Below, one piece after another: positions 1 to 8,250 of a stretch of DNA of 64,000 nt. A model generated the notes under the pieces. It did no database searches. It was not told where the DNA came from and saw only the letters and a list, made by a program, of their open reading frames with translations. Numbering within the stretch: position 1 is the first letter of the stretch; each line of letters starts with the position of its first letter. The DNA is from Comamonadaceae bacterium (GTDB lineage: Bacteria > Pseudomonadota > Gammaproteobacteria > Burkholderiales > Burkholderiaceae_C). The stretch is from NCBI GenBank assembly GCA_947443645.1, contig CANEXF010000005.1:1-64000 (forward strand), read 5' to 3'. The position numbers and the translations under genes were made by a program.

Positions 1-293
1 AGGCTGAAGTGCTGAAACACCATGCTGATGCCCAGGGCCCTGGCTTCTTGCGGGTTGCGTACCGCGATGGTCTGGCCGTCCATGGCCAGCGTGCCGGAAT
101 CGGGCTTGACGGCGCCGTAGATGATTTTCATCAGCGTCGATTTTCCGGCTCCGTTTTCGCCCAGAACAGCATGGATTTCGCCAGGCTGGACCGTCAGCGC
201 AATGTCGCTGTTGGCGACCACGCCGGGATAGGCCTTGGTGATGCCCAAAAGCGCAAGCCGGGGTGCCTGGGGCGACATGGTCGAAGCGGTCAT
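1..293 (-). CDS. ABC transporter ATP-binding protein (nucleoside/sugar type), N-terminal part
   Basis: The first 97 codons of an ABC ATPase; the rest lies beyond the window. Walker A GENGAGKST is at residues 45-53 and the Q-loop segment MVFQHFS at 91-97. The MVFQHFSL form is typical of the double-ATPase proteins of BMP-type nucleoside and simple-sugar importers (known of the family). It sits beside xanthine dehydrogenase and a Tsx-like channel, so purine or nucleoside uptake is the likely job (inference). The ATG at 291-293 is preceded by an AGAGA-type ribosome site. A sugar importer cannot be excluded from this fragment. Confidence 0.82.
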   Translation of the reverse strand, partial: MTASTMSPQAPRLALLGITKAYPGVVANSDIALTVQPGEIHAVLGENGAGKSTLMKIIYGAVKPDSGTLAMDGQTIAVRNPQEARALGISMVFQHFS

Positions 294-360
294 GGTCTCT
301 GGATGTCCTCTTTTTGTCGTTATTTTTTGCTATTCTAAGGCCGGGAACCGATCAATACAG

Positions 361-386
361 GCGCGAGCAGCTATTCTTTTCGTAGC
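361..386 (+). repeat. 26-bp dispersed repeat (family R26), supplies the stop codon of the adjacent LysR
   Basis: Form GCGCGAGCAGCTA, six variable bases, then CGTAGC. Related copies are at 2050-2075, 22566-22591, 36364-36389, 55268-55293 and about 61791-61815. The minus-strand LysR gene ends inside it: its last codons and TAG stop at 371-373 are repeat sequence. Confidence 0.6.
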
Positions 387-1312
387 GCATTGGCAACCGA
401 CTTGACCCGCTCGCGCAACCATTTGGCAGAAGCCGAGGCGTGCGTGCGTTCATGCCAGAGCTGGTAGTACATCAGCCGCGGAAAGACCACAGGACAAGGC
501 AAAATCTTCACGGGCAGCAGCGCTGTAAAGCGTTCGCAGTACTGGCGGCCCGTGGTCATCACCAGCAAGCTTGATGCCACCATGGACGGCATCAGCCCAA
601 AATGCGGGCAGCGCACCACGATGTTGCGGCTCAGACCGAGCTTGTCAAGATGTTCGTCGATCACGCCTTTGGCGCCCGGATGCAAAGCCGTGGGCGCAAT
701 GTGCTCAGCCTCCAGCCAGCTGTCCGGCTTGGCCGCATCCCATTTGCGCCGCACCGCAGGATGGTCTTTGGCCACCAGGCACACCACCTCGTCGCCAAAC
801 AAGCGCCCCATGTGCAGATCATCGGGTGGCGACAGCCAGTTGCCGATCACAATATCCACCTTGCCTTGCGCGAGCTGGACGCGGTAGTCCGACTCGCCAG
901 ACAGCGGCTGGATGTCGATGTGACAAAGCGGTGCCTGGGTCTTGATCTGCGCCACCAGTTGCGGCAAGAACAAGGGGTCGAGGTAGTCACTCGCGGCGAG
1001 CCTGAAAGTCACCTGAGCGGTGGCCGGATCAAAGCCCTTGGCGTCGCTGAACAGCATGCCGGCCGCCCTGAGAATGCTGGCCGATGGCTCAAGCATGCGC
1101 AGGCCGGCATCGGTCGGCACCAAACCGGCGCCTGAACGCACCAATATCGGATCCCCCGCCAGTCCACGCAGACGCTTGAGCGCCGCACTGACGGCGGGTT
1201 GGTACATGCCCAGGCGGATGGCGGCGCGCGAAACGCTGCGTTCAGTAAGCACTGTGTTCAAGACCTTGATGAGATGGAGGTCTATCTTGTCGAAAAGCGC
1301 CTGGTCCGTCAT
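371..1312 (-). CDS. LysR-family transcriptional regulator
   Basis: A LysR regulator of about 313 aa. The N-terminal winged helix-turn-helix (about residues 10-70) shows the usual SVSRAAIRLGMYQPAVSAAL-type helix pair, followed by an LysR substrate-binding domain. It is divergent from xdhA with about 70 bp between starts, and an ATACC-N4-GGTAT palindrome lies there, so it probably controls xdhAB and itself in response to a purine intermediate (inference). I took the start MTDQALFD at 1312; ATGs at 1330 and 1318 are alternatives and would overlap the palindrome more closely. The C-terminus runs into an R26 repeat. Confidence 0.85.
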   Translation of the reverse strand: MTDQALFDKIDLHLIKVLNTVLTERSVSRAAIRLGMYQPAVSAALKRLRGLAGDPILVRSGAGLVPTDAGLRMLEPSASILRAAGMLFSDAKGFDPATAQVTFRLAASDYLDPLFLPQLVAQIKTQAPLCHIDIQPLSGESDYRVQLAQGKVDIVIGNWLSPPDDLHMGRLFGDEVVCLVAKDHPAVRRKWDAAKPDSWLEAEHIAPTALHPGAKGVIDEHLDKLGLSRNIVVRCPHFGLMPSMVASSLLVMTTGRQYCERFTALLPVKILPCPVVFPRLMYYQLWHERTHASASAKWLRERVKSVANALRKE

Positions 1313-1335
1313 ACCCATTCGCCCATGCACTTGAT

Positions 1336-1349
1336 ATACCCTTTGGTAT
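1336..1349. promoter_or_regulatory. Candidate LysR operator (ATACC-CTTT-GGTAT)
   Basis: A perfect interrupted palindrome with 5-bp arms and a 4-bp spacer, in the short gap between the divergent LysR and xdhA starts. LysR sites are usually partly palindromic with a T-N11-A core. A very similar palindrome lies at 17317-17331 beside another LysR gene. Confidence 0.45.
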
Positions 1350-1384
1350 GCTGGTATCGATCTGACTGTTTTACCCTGCTAGCC

Positions 1385-2980
1385 ATGTCACGCATGTCCA
1401 ATCAATCTACTCAAATCCCCGCCAAAACCATTCGATTCCTGAAGCGGGGTGAAGTTGTAACTGTGGGCAATGTACCACCCGCCCGCACCCTGCTGGAGCT
1501 GCTGCGTGAAGACCTGTCTTGCACCGGCACCAAGGAAGGCTGCGGCGAAGGCGACTGCGGCGCCTGCACGGTGGTGCTGGGCGAGCAGGAGAACGGCGAG
1601 ATACGCTTGCGCGCAGTCAACAGCTGCATACGGCTGGCCCATTCAGTTGACGGCATGGCGCTCTGGACGGTAGAAGACATTGCCCCCACGCTTGTCGCTT
1701 CGCGTACTTCGCTGCCCCCCGAGGGGGCTGAACTTGCTCGGGGCGGCCCGACGCTGCGTTCATCGGCCCCGGCTGACGAGGAAGGCAGGATCGAACCAAC
1801 ACTGCATCCAGCGCAGCAGGCAATGCTGCAGTGCCATGCGTCGCAGTGCGGATTTTGCACGCCGGGCTTTGTCATGAGCCTGTTCGGCATGTACCAAAAC
1901 CATGTCCAGAAAGGCCAAACGGTCACGCGCGAACTGGCACAGCAAGAACTCTCGGGCAATCTTTGCCGCTGCACCGGCTACCGGCCTATCCTGGATGCCG
2001 CGCAGCAGATGGCGGCCTTGCCCCGAATGGACCTGGACAGGGCTGAATTGCTACAAAAATTAAAGCAGCTTGCGCCCGCCGATAGTGCGCCGGAGACCGA
2101 TTCCGCTTACAAGTCACCAGTGACACTGCGGGCCTTGCTGCAGGCGCGCGCGGCGCATCCCGAGGCCCAGATCGTGGCCGGCTGCACCGATGTGGGCCTG
2201 TGGGTGACCAAGCTGCACATGCAGCTTGAGCGGGTGATTGATGTCAGCAAGGTCAGCGAGTTGCGCCGCATAGAGCACTACTCACAGCACATCGCCATAG
2301 GTGCTGCCGTGCCACTCAGCGACGCCTTTGCGGCACTGCTGCAGGACAGGCCGCAGCTGCACAGCTTTGCCAGCCGCTTTGCCGGACTGCCGGTGCGCAA
2401 TTCAGGCACGCTGGGCGGCAACGTGGCCAACGGCTCGCCGATAGGCGACTCCATGCCGCTGCTGATTGCGCTGCGTGCCAACGTGGTGCTCATGAGCGTG
2501 CGCGGCCACCGCGATTTTCCGCTGGAGCAGCTCTACACCGGCTACCGGAAAAACCTCATGGCCGCCGATGAGGTGCTGGCCTGGATCAAGGTGCCCAAGC
2601 CGCGGCCCCAGGAAAACCTTCAGGTCTACAAGATCTCCAAGCGTTATGACGACGACATTTCTGCCGTCTGCCTGGCCATCAATCTGCAACTGGACGCCGG
2701 CCTTGTAGCCAGCGCGTCAATAGGCGCGGGCGGCGTCGCCGCCACACCGATGCGCGCCACCAAAACCGAGGCGGCGCTGCTTGGCCAGCCCTGGACGGCC
2801 CAGACCGTTCAGCGCGCCATGACCACGCTACGCGCCGAGTTTTCGCCCATCTCCGACATGCGGGCATCGAGCGCCTACCGCGTCGAGGTGCTGGGCCAGT
2901 TGCTGCAGCGTTACTGGCTTGAAAGCCAGGGCATGCAGCAGATCAACCTGCAGGACTTCAAGCTGGAGCAAGCAGCATGA
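1385..2980 (+). CDS. xdhA: Xanthine dehydrogenase small subunit (2Fe-2S and FAD)
   Basis: About 531 aa; carries electrons from the molybdenum site of XdhB through two 2Fe-2S clusters to FAD during hypoxanthine/xanthine oxidation to urate. First cluster cysteines are C46, C53, C58 and C61. The second cluster is CHASQCGFC (C155, C158) plus CRC (C194, C196). The FAD domain follows, with VAGCTDVGLW and LGGNVANGSPIGD. The start is the first ATG after the divergent LysR; it overlaps xdhB by 4 bp (ATGA). Odd: residues about 100-134, between VEDI and the LHPAQQAM helix, are encoded by a copy of a dispersed genomic repeat (1682-1753), and an R26 repeat lies in frame at 2050-2075 in the linker to the FAD domain. 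Both keep the frame open, so the protein is probably functional. Confidence 0.95.
   Translation: MSRMSNQSTQIPAKTIRFLKRGEVVTVGNVPPARTLLELLREDLSCTGTKEGCGEGDCGACTVVLGEQENGEIRLRAVNSCIRLAHSVDGMALWTVEDIAPTLVASRTSLPPEGAELARGGPTLRSSAPADEEGRIEPTLHPAQQAMLQCHASQCGFCTPGFVMSLFGMYQNHVQKGQTVTRELAQQELSGNLCRCTGYRPILDAAQQMAALPRMDLDRAELLQKLKQLAPADSAPETDSAYKSPVTLRALLQARAAHPEAQIVAGCTDVGLWVTKLHMQLERVIDVSKVSELRRIEHYSQHIAIGAAVPLSDAFAALLQDRPQLHSFASRFAGLPVRNSGTLGGNVANGSPIGDSMPLLIALRANVVLMSVRGHRDFPLEQLYTGYRKNLMAADEVLAWIKVPKPRPQENLQVYKISKRYDDDISAVCLAINLQLDAGLVASASIGAGGVAATPMRATKTEAALLGQPWTAQTVQRAMTTLRAEFSPISDMRASSAYRVEVLGQLLQRYWLESQGMQQINLQDFKLEQAA
1682..1753 (+). repeat. Dispersed GC-rich repeat (family RC) inserted in frame inside xdhA
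   Basis: Begins CCCCCACGCTTGTCGCTTCG, has a CTGCCCCCCGAGGGGGCTG palindrome at its core and ends CGGGGCGGCCCG. An almost identical copy in opposite orientation is at 31361-31429, and others are at 25884-25957, 38963-39060, 39069-39165 and (diverged) 60190-60262. Here it is translated, reading LPPEGAELARGG among other residues. Confidence 0.85.
2050..2075 (-). repeat. R26 dispersed repeat in frame in xdhA
   Basis: On the minus strand it reads GCGCAAGCTGCTTTAATTTT then TGTAGC, close to the copy at 55268-55293. It encodes part of the XdhA linker (LLQKLKQLAP). Confidence 0.6.
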
Positions 2981-5415
2981 ACAGCGCCAAAGACACACCC
3001 GTGAGCCGCGATGCGGTAGCTGACCCCGAGATCAATGCCGCCAATGCGAAGGCCGCATCAGCTGTGCGCCTAAAGCGAGGCCAGCGCGGCCAGCGCGCAA
3101 GCCGCACGACAGCCAGCGCCAAGCCGGTCGGACAGGCTGCGGGCCAGTCCACCTTTCACGAAAGCGCGCGCGCCCAGGTGTCGGGCCGCGCCACTTATGT
3201 CGATGACATTGCAGAAGTCAAGGGCACGCTGTACGCCGCGCCGATACTTTCCAAGGTAGCCCACGGGCTTTTACTGGGCATAGACGATGGCGCTGCGCGC
3301 GCCATGCCAGGCGTGCGTGAGGTGATCCTGGCGCGCGACATCCCCGGTGACAAGATGCTGGCCAGCTTTGCGCAAGACGAGCCGGTGTTTGCGCACCAGA
3401 CAGTGCAGCATGTGGGCCAGGTCATCGGTCTGGTGGTGGCTGACTCGGTGATGCAGGCCAGACGCGCCGCACGCAAGGTCGTCTGCCGCATAGAGGCCTT
3501 GCCGGCCATGCTGGATGTGCACCAGGCGCTCAAGGCCAAAAGCTATGTGCTGCCGCCGGTGTTTGTCGCCAGAGGTGACGCGAGCGCAGCCCTCAAGAGC
3601 GCCGCGCACACCCTGCACGGCAAACTCGAGGTCGGCGGCCAGGAACACTTTTACCTTGAAGGTCAGGTCGCTTACGCGCTGCCGCAGGAACAAGACCAGT
3701 GGCTGGTCTATTCCAGCACCCAGCACCCGGGCGAAGTCCAGCACTGGGTGTCGCACGCGCTGGGGCTGGACAACCACGCCGTGCGCGTGGAGTGCAGGCG
3801 CATGGGCGGCGGCTTTGGCGGCAAGGAAACCCAGGCCGGTCATGTGGCGGTTTGGGCGGCAGTCGCGGCAAACAAACTGCGCAGGCCCGTCAAGCTGCGA
3901 CTGGACCGCGACGAAGACTTCATGATCACCGGCAAGCGCCATCCGTTTGCCTACGAGTACAGCGTCGGCTTTGATGACAGTGGACGCATCACCGGCCTCA
4001 AGCTCATGATGGCGGCCAACTGCGGCTTCAGTGCCGACCTGTCGGGTCCGGTGGCAGACCGCGCGATATTTCACAGTGACAACGCCTACTTTTTGCAGGA
4101 CGTAGAGATCACCTCCTACCGCCTCAAGACTAACACCCAGAGCCACACCGCCTTTCGCGGCTTTGGCGGCCCGCAGGGCATGATCGTGATTGAAGCCATC
4201 ATGGGCGACATTGCGCGGCATTTGCAGCTCGACGCGCTGGATGTGCGCATGCGCAACCTGTATGACACGAGCGATCGCAATGTCACCCACTACGGCATGA
4301 CCGTCGAGGACAACATCCTCGCCCCCTTGCTGTCAAAACTCGAGCTGAGCTCGAACTACCGCCAGCGGCTAAAGACGATTTGCGCATGGAATGCCAAGAG
4401 CGCAGTGATCAAGCGCGGCATCGCCATCACGCCCGTGAAGTTTGGCATCTCGTTTACCGCCACGCTGTTCAACCAGGCCGGCGCGCTGGTGCATGTCTAC
4501 ACAGACGCCAGCGTACAGGTCAACCACGGCGGTACCGAAATGGGTCAGGGGCTGAACACCAAAGTGGCGCAAATCGTCGCCGACGAGTTGGGCGTGGCCT
4601 TCGACCAGGTGCTGGCCACGGCCAGCGACACCAGCAAAATCCCCAACGCCTCGGCCACCGCCGCCTCGGCCGGCACCGACCTCAACGCCAGAGCCGCACA
4701 GTACGCGGCCCGCAACGTGCGTGACAACCTGGCGCAATTTGTAGCCGGTCTGGACGGCTGCGGCGCCGGCGCCGTGCAGTTTGCCGGCGGCCAGGTCAGC
4801 ACGCCGCAGCGCAGCAGACCGTTCAGCGAAGTCGTCAAGCTGGCCTATGCCAACCGTATCCAACTCTGGAGTGACGGCTTTTACCGCACACCCAAAATCC
4901 ATTACGACAAAACCACGCTCACTGGCCGGCCGTTTTATTACTTTGCCTATGGCGCGGCCTGCACAGAAGTGGCCATAGACACCCTGACCGGCGAGAGCCG
5001 CGTGCTCAAGGTCGACATCCTGCATGACGTGGGCAACAGCATCAACCCGGCCATTGACATCGGCCAGATCGAAGGCGGCTTTGTGCAGGGCATGGGCTGG
5101 CTCACCACCGAGCAGCTGGTCTGGAACGAGCAAGGCCTGCTGACGACCCACGCCCCCAGCACCTACAAAATTCCGACGACGGGGGATATTCCCGAGCACT
5201 TCACGGTTGCACTCTGGCCAGAAGCCAACCGCGAAGACAACGTGTTTGGCAGCAAGGCCGTGGGCGAGCCGCCCTTCATGCTGGCCATCAGTGTCTATGA
5301 AGCGCTCAGGCAGGCCGTGGCCAGCACCCAGACGGGGCGCCAAGGCGTACAACTGCGCGCACCGGCCACGGCGGAAAACCTGCTAGCGGCCTTGGCATGC
5401 CTGAAGCCAAGCTGA
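2977..5415 (+). CDS. xdhB: Xanthine dehydrogenase large subunit (molybdopterin-binding)
   Basis: 812 aa; holds the molybdenum cofactor and hydroxylates hypoxanthine and xanthine. Visible family motifs are GGGFGGKE at 277-284, FRGFGGPQG in the middle of the chain and GEPP near the end, with E764 at the position of the catalytic glutamate. It is translationally coupled to xdhA (4-bp overlap) and followed by a hairpin with a T-run. An N-terminal stretch of about 50 residues before TFHESARAQVSGRATYVDD is rich in Ala, Arg and Lys and is not part of the usual fold; it may be a disordered tail or reflect a later true start. Maturation needs XdhC, encoded 32 kb away at 37483-38352. Confidence 0.96.
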   Translation: MNSAKDTPVSRDAVADPEINAANAKAASAVRLKRGQRGQRASRTTASAKPVGQAAGQSTFHESARAQVSGRATYVDDIAEVKGTLYAAPILSKVAHGLLLGIDDGAARAMPGVREVILARDIPGDKMLASFAQDEPVFAHQTVQHVGQVIGLVVADSVMQARRAARKVVCRIEALPAMLDVHQALKAKSYVLPPVFVARGDASAALKSAAHTLHGKLEVGGQEHFYLEGQVAYALPQEQDQWLVYSSTQHPGEVQHWVSHALGLDNHAVRVECRRMGGGFGGKETQAGHVAVWAAVAANKLRRPVKLRLDRDEDFMITGKRHPFAYEYSVGFDDSGRITGLKLMMAANCGFSADLSGPVADRAIFHSDNAYFLQDVEITSYRLKTNTQSHTAFRGFGGPQGMIVIEAIMGDIARHLQLDALDVRMRNLYDTSDRNVTHYGMTVEDNILAPLLSKLELSSNYRQRLKTICAWNAKSAVIKRGIAITPVKFGISFTATLFNQAGALVHVYTDASVQVNHGGTEMGQGLNTKVAQIVADELGVAFDQVLATASDTSKIPNASATAASAGTDLNARAAQYAARNVRDNLAQFVAGLDGCGAGAVQFAGGQVSTPQRSRPFSEVVKLAYANRIQLWSDGFYRTPKIHYDKTTLTGRPFYYFAYGAACTEVAIDTLTGESRVLKVDILHDVGNSINPAIDIGQIEGGFVQGMGWLTTEQLVWNEQGLLTTHAPSTYKIPTTGDIPEHFTVALWPEANREDNVFGSKAVGEPPFMLAISVYEALRQAVASTQTGRQGVQLRAPATAENLLAALACLKPS

Positions 5416-5429
5416 GGGCTGACTGATTC

Positions 5430-5468
5430 GGGACTGAGCTGGCACAGTCCCTGCTTGCAATTTTTTTG
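5430..5468 (+). terminator. Rho-independent terminator after xdhAB
   Basis: A 7-bp stem GGGACTG/CAGTCCC with an 8-nt loop (5430-5451) is followed by TGCTTGCAA and an eight-T run. It lies 14 bp after the xdhB stop and before tsx, so tsx probably has its own promoter. Confidence 0.7.
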
Positions 5469-5535
5469 TGACGGTTGGATGACAGCCGCCGCACAAAACA
5501 AGCCCTTCCCTTACCAACAACAGGATTCCTTTTCC

Positions 5536-6360
5536 ATGAAAAACACGCTCAAACTCAGCGCACTTCTTTGCGCCATGCTTGCCGCCAGCAGCGCCATGGC
5601 AGCCGACTGGAGCAGCAATTCCGTCGGCTACCGCTACGCACCCAGCGACAGCGAGCCAGGCGTGGCCCATAAAGTTTCCAAAAACATCCTGACCTTCACC
5701 AGCGTCAGCGGCGACAAGCTGGGCACCAACTTCTTCACCATTGATTTGCTCAAGTCCGGCGCCAACGACCCAGCAGCCGGCAACGGCATGGGCGCCCAGG
5801 AATGGTACGGTTTTTACCAGCGCAGCTTCTCCATGAACGCCATGACCGGCAACAAGACCGGCTACGGCTTTGCCAAAGACCTGAGCCTCACCGCCCGTGT
5901 CGACGCAGGCGCCAAGAACACCGCGTTCGCTCCTGCACCACGCAAGTTGTGGCTGGGCGCAGAAGCTGCCATGCCGGTTTCAGCCGGCTTCTGGAATGTC
6001 GGCGTTGCCGCGTACAAAGAGTCCAACAACAATGGCCTTGCGAAGACATCCGTGTCGTTCAAAGTCGCACCGGCCTTGACCAGCGCCTGGGCGATCCCCG
6101 TCGGCGGCGTCGGCAGCTTCGGCGGCTTTGTAAGCATCGTTGGCCCTAAAGGCAAAGACGGCTTCGGCGCGGACACCAAGACCGAAACGCTGGCGCGCGC
6201 CACCTTCATGTTCGACGTCATGGGCCCAAAAAGCGGCTTGACGGCTGGTGTGGGTGTTGAGTACTGGAACAACAAGTTTGGCTGCAATAACGCGACTTCA
6301 GGCGTTGCAAATTCCTGCAAATCCACCACGCCTTTGCTGCTGGTTGAATACAAGCTGTAA
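5536..6360 (+). CDS. tsx: Tsx-like outer membrane nucleoside channel
   Basis: About 274 aa. Signal peptide at residues 1-22 (MKNTLKLSALLCAMLAASSA, then a processing site near AMA). The mature part starts DWSSNSVGYRYAPS and contains FTSVSGDKLGTNFF and WNVGVAAYKESNNN, which fit the Tsx nucleoside-channel family; the end LLLVEYKL fits a final beta strand with an outer-membrane sorting signal. Next to xdhAB it probably brings nucleosides or free purines across the outer membrane (inference). I chose the ATG at 5536, with AGGA upstream, over an earlier in-frame start without a signal peptide. Its last about 45 bp and terminator are copied at 16273-16376. Confidence 0.85.
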   Translation: MKNTLKLSALLCAMLAASSAMAADWSSNSVGYRYAPSDSEPGVAHKVSKNILTFTSVSGDKLGTNFFTIDLLKSGANDPAAGNGMGAQEWYGFYQRSFSMNAMTGNKTGYGFAKDLSLTARVDAGAKNTAFAPAPRKLWLGAEAAMPVSAGFWNVGVAAYKESNNNGLAKTSVSFKVAPALTSAWAIPVGGVGSFGGFVSIVGPKGKDGFGADTKTETLARATFMFDVMGPKSGLTAGVGVEYWNNKFGCNNATSGVANSCKSTTPLLLVEYKL

Positions 6361-6397
6361 TTGCTGACTTCTCACGCCGGCTTTCAAGCCGGCCCAA

Positions 6398-6430
6398 GCG
6401 GCCGGTGCAGCGATGCCCCGGCCGCTTTTT
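6398..6430 (+). terminator. Rho-independent terminator after tsx
   Basis: Stem GCGGCCGGTGC / GCCCCGGCCGC with a 6-nt loop AGCGAT and one mismatch, then TTTTT. A diverged copy with a perfect stem is at 16344-16376. The remaining 130 bp to the next gene show nothing else recognisable. Confidence 0.75.
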
Positions 6431-6562
6431 CATGTCTGGATACCAGGTGAGCACAGCAAAGCCCCTGAAAATGGCTCAAAGGCCAGAACACCTTTGCCAA
6501 CAGCCGTTCAAGCAAAGCGCTTGGCTTCGTGCCGACGGCAGACAACCTTGACGGCGCTACTG

Positions 6563-7537
6563 TCAGTCCAGCGTGATACCGGCGTCCCTGATGACCTGGG
6601 TCCATTTTTTGTATTCAGCCTGAACAAATCTAGCGGTCTCGGCAGGCGGCACATAAGGCTTGGGTTCGAAGCCGCTGGCCCTGAGCTGTGTACGCATCTC
6701 CTCATCGGCAAGTGCCAGCTCCATCGCCTTATTCAGGCGCTGGATCACGTCTGGCGGAGTCTTGGCGGGCGCGAACAAGCCAAACCACGAGGTCATTTCG
6801 ACACCGGGGAAGCCAACTTCACGCGCTGTCGGGATGCCTGGGAAACCAGAATCACGATTGGGACCGGTCACAAAAAGCGCGTTGACCTGTTTGCTTTCAA
6901 TGAAACGCCTGGCCGATGGCAAGGTATCGACAAACAAGTCAACGCGTCCGCCCAGCATGTCAGTGTAGACAGGCTGGGCGCCCTGGTAGGGAACCTGAAC
7001 GATATTGACACCGGTTTCCTTAAGAAACGCCGCCGCCAGCACCTGCTGGCCCGTACCGGAACCAGCCGTGGCGACATTGAGTTTTCCCGGGTTGGCACGC
7101 GCGTATTGGATGAGACCAGGCAGGTCGTTGATGCCCAGGTCGCGTCTGGTGATCATCACGTAGGGACTTTCCGCGGCGATTCCTATGCCTACAAAGTCGG
7201 TGAGCGGGTTGTAGGGCAGTTTTTTGTACAAGGCGCCATTGAAGACTATATTGCTCAGCCCGCCCATGACCAGGGTATAACCATCGGGCGGCGCATTGAG
7301 CACGGCCATGGTTCCGACCAGAGAGCCTGAGCCTGGACGATTGGCCACGACCACGCTCTGGCCGAGGTTTTTCGACAGGGCTTTCTCAAGACGCCTGGCT
7401 ACCAGATCAAACCCGCCACCTGGCGCAGTGCCAACGATAAGCGTGATGGGTTTGGAGGGGTAAGGCTGGGCGCCGGTACCACAGGCAAGGCCAAACAGCG
7501 CGAGCAGCGTGAGAAACGCTCTAAAAATTTTGTTCAT
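6563..7537 (-). CDS. Bug/TctC-family periplasmic substrate-binding protein
   Basis: 324 aa. An N-terminal signal peptide (about residues 1-23) is followed by the hallmark PYPSKPITLIVGTAPGGGFD, then NRPGSGSLVGTMAV and PPDGYTLVMG. Bug proteins bind small carboxylates in the periplasm for tripartite tricarboxylate transporters; many are orphans without TctA/TctB (known of the family), and no permease genes are present here. It overlaps the upstream SnoaL-like gene by 4 bp and so is the last gene of the island A minus-strand operon. The ligand is probably the aromatic or dicarboxylic acid degraded by the operon (inference). Confidence 0.9.
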   Translation of the reverse strand: MNKIFRAFLTLLALFGLACGTGAQPYPSKPITLIVGTAPGGGFDLVARRLEKALSKNLGQSVVVANRPGSGSLVGTMAVLNAPPDGYTLVMGGLSNIVFNGALYKKLPYNPLTDFVGIGIAAESPYVMITRRDLGINDLPGLIQYARANPGKLNVATAGSGTGQQVLAAAFLKETGVNIVQVPYQGAQPVYTDMLGGRVDLFVDTLPSARRFIESKQVNALFVTGPNRDSGFPGIPTAREVGFPGVEMTSWFGLFAPAKTPPDVIQRLNKAMELALADEEMRTQLRASGFEPKPYVPPAETARFVQAEYKKWTQVIRDAGITLD

Positions 7538-8166
7538 GACGCTTTGCCTTCCTTGTCCTTCAACCAGGCCTGCGCGCTTTGGTACAGCGCTTTTTCCTCC
7601 TCGCTGTTGGGATCCGGGATGGTCGTGCTGATCGTCAGGCCGGCTGCCGACTGCATATAGGCCATGTGACGGAAACCGACCTGCAGTGTGGCGAGCCTTT
7701 CGGCGTCGAGCAACAGCGCTTCACCAGGCACGACAAGCTGGAGTGCGTCCTTGTCATAAACCGGCACACGCCGCTGTATGCGCCAGTCTCCATTGACCTT
7801 GCGAAGAAAGTCAAGAAAACGTCCGTACACCGTGGCATCAACAAGCTTGTCGTGCACCATGCCACGCGCAAGCAATGTGATGCGGGTTTCGGCAAAGGCC
7901 TTGTCGCCATTTATCTCGGATGTGGTGCCGCCTATGAGATGCATGGCACCGCGGTCCCTGGGTTGGTGCTTGCGCATCTCCACACTGCGGTCTACGAAAA
8001 TGCCGGCCGGGCCGTCAAACCATGAGGTGATCATGGTCGCGTCTTCGGTGTAGCAGGATCGGAGCTTGTCAAATTCACCGGCATCACGCCAGGTGCCCCA
8101 GTTCAGCAGCAGCTGCGCGATTTCCAGTTTATCCAATAGATCGTTGGTTTTTTTCATACTACGCAT
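7534..8166 (-). CDS. SnoaL/NTF2-like protein
   Basis: 210 aa. The first about 130 residues read as an NTF2/SnoaL-like fold: an N-terminal helix pair (EIAQLLLNWGTWRDAGEFDK), a CYTEDATMITSWFDGPAGIF strand segment, and GDWRIQRRVPVYDKD late in the domain. This fold is used by ring-hydroxylating dioxygenase small subunits, cyclases and dehydratases, so the exact activity cannot be read. Context in a ring-hydroxylation and cleavage cluster suggests a small oxygenase partner or an isomerase/dehydratase. Start is at 8166, with ATG 8157 as an alternative. It overlaps the following Bug gene by 4 bp. Confidence 0.75.
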   Translation of the reverse strand: MRSMKKTNDLLDKLEIAQLLLNWGTWRDAGEFDKLRSCYTEDATMITSWFDGPAGIFVDRSVEMRKHQPRDRGAMHLIGGTTSEINGDKAFAETRITLLARGMVHDKLVDATVYGRFLDFLRKVNGDWRIQRRVPVYDKDALQLVVPGEALLLDAERLATLQVGFRHMAYMQSAAGLTISTTIPDPNSEEEKALYQSAQAWLKDKEGKAS

Positions 8167-8250
8167 GATGTGTTGTCTTTCTTGCTTGTCATATCTCTCG
8201 GCAGTAAGCGCTGATCTGCATCATCAGTCAGTCGCGAAAAAATGCTTAAC

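Noticed and set aside
3271..4290. Long open frames antisense to xdhB, also at 34301-35734 and 50442-51959
   Set aside because: They have no family features and mirror strong genes on the other strand; long antisense frames are expected in GC-rich coding DNA.
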